Positions 60,398 through 64,000 of a DNA stretch of 64,000 nt are shown piece after piece. The DNA comes from Bacillota bacterium (GTDB lineage: Bacteria; Bacillota; Clostridia; Acetivibrionales; DSM-1351). The notes under the pieces are model-generated. The model saw only the letters and a list, made by a program, of their open reading frames with translations, had not been told where the DNA came from and searched no databases. The stretch is from contig JAEZRV010000063.1 in NCBI GenBank assembly GCA_023444055.1, forward strand, positions 1 to 64,000, in the 5' to 3' direction. Both the position numbers and the translations under genes were made by a program. The stretch's first letter is position 1. Every line of letters starts with the position of its first letter.

Positions 60398-61375
60398 ATA
60401 CATAAATTTCAAAGATTAATTTCTCTAGTTTTAATTTTGATTATCTCTGTGATTGGGTTTGGTGGATGTGAAGACAGTTCATTATCAACTCAAGAAAACA
60501 AAATAAAAATTAAGGTTATTGTTAAAAAGAAAGATGCAAGTTTTTATTCCGTAGTTAGAATGGGAGCAGAAGCAGCTGGGAAAGAATTTAATGTGGAAGT
60601 CAAATTTGATGGTCCAGATAATGAAAAGGATATCGAAAAGCAGATAGAATTAGTTGAGGATGCTATTAATGATCATTATGATGCTATTGTATTAGCTGCC
60701 AGTGATTATACAAAACTTGCTGGTGTTGTTGAAAAGGCATCTAATCAAAATATTCCAGTCATCATCATTGATTCTCAGCTAAATTCAAATAGAATAAAGG
60801 CATTTGTAGGTACTGACAATTTAGATGCCGGAACTAAGCTTGGACAAACCTTGGTAAAAAGGGTAGGTACGAACTGCAATATTGCTGTCATGAATTTTAT
60901 GAAAGGTGCAGCCTCTTCTGATTTAAGGGAAAAAGGCGTATTCCAGACAATTGATAAATATCCTGAAATTAAGGTCATTGCCAACCTGTATTGCAACTCT
61001 GATGAAAGTATTGCATTTGAATTAACAAAAAAAATAATAAAAGAAAATATTAACTTGAACGCAATCGTATGTACAAATGCACAGGGTACTATAGGTGTAG
61101 CACGGGCTGTTGAAGCAGAACAACTATCAGGGAAAATAAAAATAATAGGTATTGACAGTACTCCTGAAGAAATAAGTTTCGTTGAGGCAGGTGTAATTGA
61201 AGCCTTGGTTATTCAAAACCCTTTTAATATGGGGTATCTTGGAGTTAAATATGCCCTAAATTCAATAAAGAATGAGGCAGTGCCCGAATCATCAAATACA
61301 GGTTTGACAATTATTGATAAAGACAATATGTATCAGCCTGAAAATGAGAAGCTTGTATTTCCATTTACTGAATAA
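60395..61375 (+). CDS. Sugar ABC transporter, substrate-binding lipoprotein
   Basis: A 326-residue protein of the RbsB/periplasmic-binding-protein type I family. The signal peptide LISLVLILIISVIGFGGC ends in a lipobox Cys. VKKKDASFYSVVRMGAEAAGKEF near 44, AIVLAASDYTKLAGVVEKA near 93, PVIIIDSQL near 118 and IIGIDSTPEEISFVEAG near 250 follow the family. The start ATG at 60395 lies after the hairpin element; an in-frame ATG at 60344 in the hairpin loop region is less likely because the signal peptide starts at 60395. It feeds the ATPase and permease downstream. Ribose, galactose or a related sugar is likely. Confidence 0.88.
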   Translation: MIHKFQRLISLVLILIISVIGFGGCEDSSLSTQENKIKIKVIVKKKDASFYSVVRMGAEAAGKEFNVEVKFDGPDNEKDIEKQIELVEDAINDHYDAIVLAASDYTKLAGVVEKASNQNIPVIIIDSQLNSNRIKAFVGTDNLDAGTKLGQTLVKRVGTNCNIAVMNFMKGAASSDLREKGVFQTIDKYPEIKVIANLYCNSDESIAFELTKKIIKENINLNAIVCTNAQGTIGVARAVEAEQLSGKIKIIGIDSTPEEISFVEAGVIEALVIQNPFNMGYLGVKYALNSIKNEAVPESSNTGLTIIDKDNMYQPENEKLVFPFTE

Positions 61376-61492
61376 TTGTAAATTCTTTATAGGATTTCTA
61401 CATTTCTTTATAGGATTTCACATTCAAGTAAGTATGATTTCACCTTATAATACAATCGTAGTAAATAAAGTTGTAGCAATAGAGGTGATAAA
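61376..61492. repeat. Short tandem repeat before the ATPase gene
   Basis: TTCTTTATAGGATTTC occurs twice 20 bases apart (about 61383-61398 and 61403-61418) in the otherwise plain gap between binding protein and ATPase. It may simply be slippage. Confidence 0.45.
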
Positions 61493-62983
61493 ATGAATGA
61501 ATTACTTGTACATATGGAGGGAATACAAAAATACTTCCCAGGTGTTCACGCATTGAATAATTGTAGTTTTGAACTATTAAAAGGAGAGGTACATGCACTG
61601 GTAGGTGAAAATGGTGCGGGTAAATCTACTTTGATGAAGGTTCTTACTGGATTATATCAAAAAGATAGTGGCACAATTAGTTATAAGGGTAATGTGGTAG
61701 ATATCAACGGTCCAAGAGATGCTCAGCATTTGGGTATAGGAATTATTCATCAAGAATTAAACATGATGCCTCATCTAACTGTTGCGGAAAATATTTATAT
61801 AGGCCGTGAATATATGTTTGGACCATTTCTTGATAATAAAAAGACTAATAATCAAGCTCGTAAACTTCTTCAATCTCTTAATATCAATATAGATCCTGAA
61901 ACTAGAATGCAGGATTTGACGGTTGCAAAGCAACAGATGGTAGAGATAGCCAAAGCATTGTCATTCAAATCTGAGGTGCTGATAATGGATGAACCAACAG
62001 CTGCACTTACAGATACAGAAATCGAAAATCTTTTCAAATTTATCAAAGCACTAAAAGCTCAAGGTGTTGGAATCATTTATATATCTCATAGATTAGAAGA
62101 ACTTAAGATAATCTCTAATAGAATTACAATCATGAGGGATGGACAGTACGTTGATACAATTAAGACGTCTGAAGTTACCATTGAACAGATTATTCAAATG
62201 ATGGTAGGACGTGCAATTTATGAGGAGCCAAAAACACAGAGTATGGTACCGGCAGATGCACCGGTTGTTCTAGAAGTAAAAAATCTCAAATCCCCTTCAG
62301 TAAAAAATGTTTCATTCCAACTTAAAAAGGGAGAAATTCTTGGTTTTGCAGGACTTATGGGAGCTGGAAGAACCGAGACAGCACGATTGATCTTTGGGGC
62401 TGACCCTATTGCAAGTGGAGAAATATATATAAATGGCTCAAAGGTTGAAATAAAAACTCCATACGATGGAGTTAATTGCGGAATTGGATATCTTTCAGAA
62501 GATAGAAAACGATATGGTTTAGCTTTAGGGCTAAGTGTAAGTGATAATTCTGCGATGGCAAGTCTAGAGAATTTTACAAACCTCGGATTAGTAAATGATA
62601 AAGAGATAGAAAAAATTACTACCGAATATGTAAAGAAAATAAATACAAAGACTCCGTCAAATGCCCAGCTTGTAAAAAATTTGTCAGGTGGAAATCAGCA
62701 AAAGGTAGTTCTTGCAAAATGGCTCATAAAAAATTGCAGTATATTAATATTTGATGAGCCTACAAGGGGGATTGATGTAGGAGCAAAAAGTGAGATTTAC
62801 AAATTAATGAATGATCTTGTTCAAGAAGGGAAATCCATCATAATGATTTCGTCTGAAATGCCCGAGCTTTTACGTATGAGCGATAGAGTCGCTGTAATGT
62901 GTGAAGGTTCTCTGACAGGAATACTTGAAGTCAAGGATGCCACTCAAGAAAAAATCATGAAATTAGCAACATTAAGAAATTAA
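61493..62983 (+). CDS. Sugar ABC transporter ATPase (RbsA/MglA type)
   Basis: A 496-residue double ATPase. The first domain has Walker A GENGAGKST near 39 and Walker B LIMDEPTAALTD near 162. The second has GLMGAGRTE near 283 (degenerate Walker A), LSGGNQQKVVLAKWL near 398 and LIFDEPTRGIDVGAK near 418. This two-domain plan is specific to the carbohydrate uptake CUT2 class for monosaccharides. The ATG follows GAGGTGATAAA. Confidence 0.93.
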   Translation: MNELLVHMEGIQKYFPGVHALNNCSFELLKGEVHALVGENGAGKSTLMKVLTGLYQKDSGTISYKGNVVDINGPRDAQHLGIGIIHQELNMMPHLTVAENIYIGREYMFGPFLDNKKTNNQARKLLQSLNINIDPETRMQDLTVAKQQMVEIAKALSFKSEVLIMDEPTAALTDTEIENLFKFIKALKAQGVGIIYISHRLEELKIISNRITIMRDGQYVDTIKTSEVTIEQIIQMMVGRAIYEEPKTQSMVPADAPVVLEVKNLKSPSVKNVSFQLKKGEILGFAGLMGAGRTETARLIFGADPIASGEIYINGSKVEIKTPYDGVNCGIGYLSEDRKRYGLALGLSVSDNSAMASLENFTNLGLVNDKEIEKITTEYVKKINTKTPSNAQLVKNLSGGNQQKVVLAKWLIKNCSILIFDEPTRGIDVGAKSEIYKLMNDLVQEGKSIIMISSEMPELLRMSDRVAVMCEGSLTGILEVKDATQEKIMKLATLRN

Positions 62984-63014
62984 TTTTGATAATAAAGATA
63001 GTGAGGTAACTGAT

Positions 63015-64000
63015 ATGAAAATTGAAAAAAAGAAGCTTTTTAAAAGCAAGAATTCAACAAGCTTTCAAAAAATTGTAGCTTTGGGTACTATTTTAATCCT
63101 ATATATATTTTTCTCTTTCTTCGGTAACAACTTTTTCTCTGTAGCAACGCTTGTCAATATACTTGACTCATCGTATTATATAGGGTTTCTTGCAATTGGT
63201 ATGACCTTTGTAATAATAACGGGCGGTATTAACCTTGCATCTGGCACAATAATGATGTGCTCCGCATTGCTCGGTGGTGTTGCATATAATGTATGGCATT
63301 GGCCTCTTGCATTATCAATTGTTTTTATCTTTTTGGTGTCAACCACCTTCGGTTTTGTAAATGGTATATTGATTGCAAAGCTCAAATTGCCTCCTTTCAT
63401 AGCAACTCTAGGTACAATGAGTATTTCAATGGGTTTGGGAGCGATTATTTCAAAGGTAATGACTATGCGGTACCCTACTGTAACAGATGCTGATGGCTGG
63501 TTTAAATTTGTTTTCTATAAAACGTCAGGAGGGTTTCCAGTAGGAATATTATGGTTGGCAGCAGCCTTAGTAGCAGCATACATTATTCTAAACAAAACCA
63601 GAATAGGCAGATATACATTTGCGATAGGCTCAAATGAAGAGGCTACAAGGCTTTCAGGAGTAAAAGTAGATAGATGGAAGACTATAGTATACACAATTGA
63701 TGGCTTTTTTGGAGGTTTTGCAGCAATAATGTATGCCGCAGCTTATACTTCAATTATTCCTAGCACAGGTAATGGTCTTGAAATGTATGCAATATCAGGT
63801 GTTGTAATAGGTGGCACATCAATGTCAGGTGGTATTGGTACAGTATCAGGAACAATCATAGGTGTATTTATGATGAGTGTTCTTAAGCAAGGCTTAATGT
63901 CAATGAACTTACAGGGACAGTGGCAGACCTTTATTACAGGCTTTGTAGTAATTGGTGCAGTTCTGCTTGATGTATACAGAAATAAAAAAGCAAATAAAGT
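63015..64000 (+). CDS. Sugar ABC transporter permease (RbsC/MglC type), cut by window end
   Basis: The reading frame is open from ATG 63015 (after GTGAGGT) to the window end, 328 codons. It has about ten hydrophobic helices, ITGGINLASGTIMMCSALLGG near 75, LPPFIATLGTMSISMGLG near 125 and the family signature GSNEEATRLSGVKVDRWK near 208, followed by GGTSMSGGIGTVSGTIIGVF near 268. The sequence YRNKKANKV at the edge resembles the usual C-terminus, so the stop should be only a few codons away. Confidence 0.9.
   Translation, partial: MKIEKKKLFKSKNSTSFQKIVALGTILILYIFFSFFGNNFFSVATLVNILDSSYYIGFLAIGMTFVIITGGINLASGTIMMCSALLGGVAYNVWHWPLALSIVFIFLVSTTFGFVNGILIAKLKLPPFIATLGTMSISMGLGAIISKVMTMRYPTVTDADGWFKFVFYKTSGGFPVGILWLAAALVAAYIILNKTRIGRYTFAIGSNEEATRLSGVKVDRWKTIVYTIDGFFGGFAAIMYAAAYTSIIPSTGNGLEMYAISGVVIGGTSMSGGIGTVSGTIIGVFMMSVLKQGLMSMNLQGQWQTFITGFVVIGAVLLDVYRNKKANK

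Overview
The window comes from a low-GC, endospore-forming anaerobic Firmicute, most likely a clostridium of the Lachnospiraceae type. The reasons are AT-rich coding DNA with strong AGGAGG ribosome sites, several TTG and GTG starts, an uninterrupted sporulation sigma-K gene, and a selenium/molybdenum purine-catabolism locus in its clostridial arrangement. This placement is inference; no rRNA or tRNA was seen.

Layout. (1) 0-5.5 kb is a scarred accessory region: the end of an IS3-type element with a duplicated terminus, a frameshifted serine recombinase fused to an ABC-ATPase-like tail, a methionine aminopeptidase, sigK, an NlpC/P60 relic and a lipoprotein. (2) 5.6-42.9 kb is one large purine-degradation locus. 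It holds an 8-oxoguanine deaminase-like enzyme, a three-subunit xanthine dehydrogenase, carbamate kinase, YgeW, YgeY and YgeX (minus strand), then SsnA, YgfK, HyuA, a RidA relic, a TetR regulator, a xanthine/uracil-family permease and an XdhC-like factor. These are followed by molybdenum supply (a MoeA-like protein, ModABC, MoaC, MoaA, a MOSC protein, MogA) and selenium supply (SelD, YqeC, YqeB, YedF, a MocA-like protein, a fused selenium-dependent xanthine dehydrogenase, DUF3343, an EF2568-type cysteine desulfurase). Together they suggest purine import, hydroxylation and ring opening, with nitrogen passing through diaminopropionate and carbamoyl compounds and ATP recovered by carbamate kinase. 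(3) 43.0-44.1 kb is a GC-rich, probably foreign M20 amidohydrolase.

(4) 44.5-51.5 kb is the most unusual part. It has a small NHLP (nitrile hydratase-like leader peptide) protein ending in Trp behind a consensus promoter and a DUF917 protein. Facing them on the other strand are a class I isoprenyl-synthase-like protein, an unknown 175-residue protein, two paralogous glycine-rich (GGN-repeat) proteins, a probable ABBA/PT-barrel aromatic prenyltransferase and a half-size class II terpene-cyclase-like protein. I read this as a candidate terpenoid/peptide pathway that does not match any system I can name. (5) 51.7-56.3 kb is a signalling block next to it: a 7TM histidine kinase and two response regulators, one with a LytTR domain. 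(6) 56.3-64.0 kb has tandem non-coding repeats, then a YesN/YesM-type two-component pair and a ribose/galactose-type ABC transporter (binding protein, ATPase, permease cut by the window end).

Regulation visible in the DNA: a TetR-type palindrome (AGATTGACTGGTCAATCT and variants) occurs twice before the permease and once before ssnA. The permease leader carries two copies of a terminator-operator unit. Two unrelated genes (yqeB-like and the sugar-binding lipoprotein) share a hairpin element placed exactly between a Shine-Dalgarno sequence and the start codon. Several short repeat families recur between genes.
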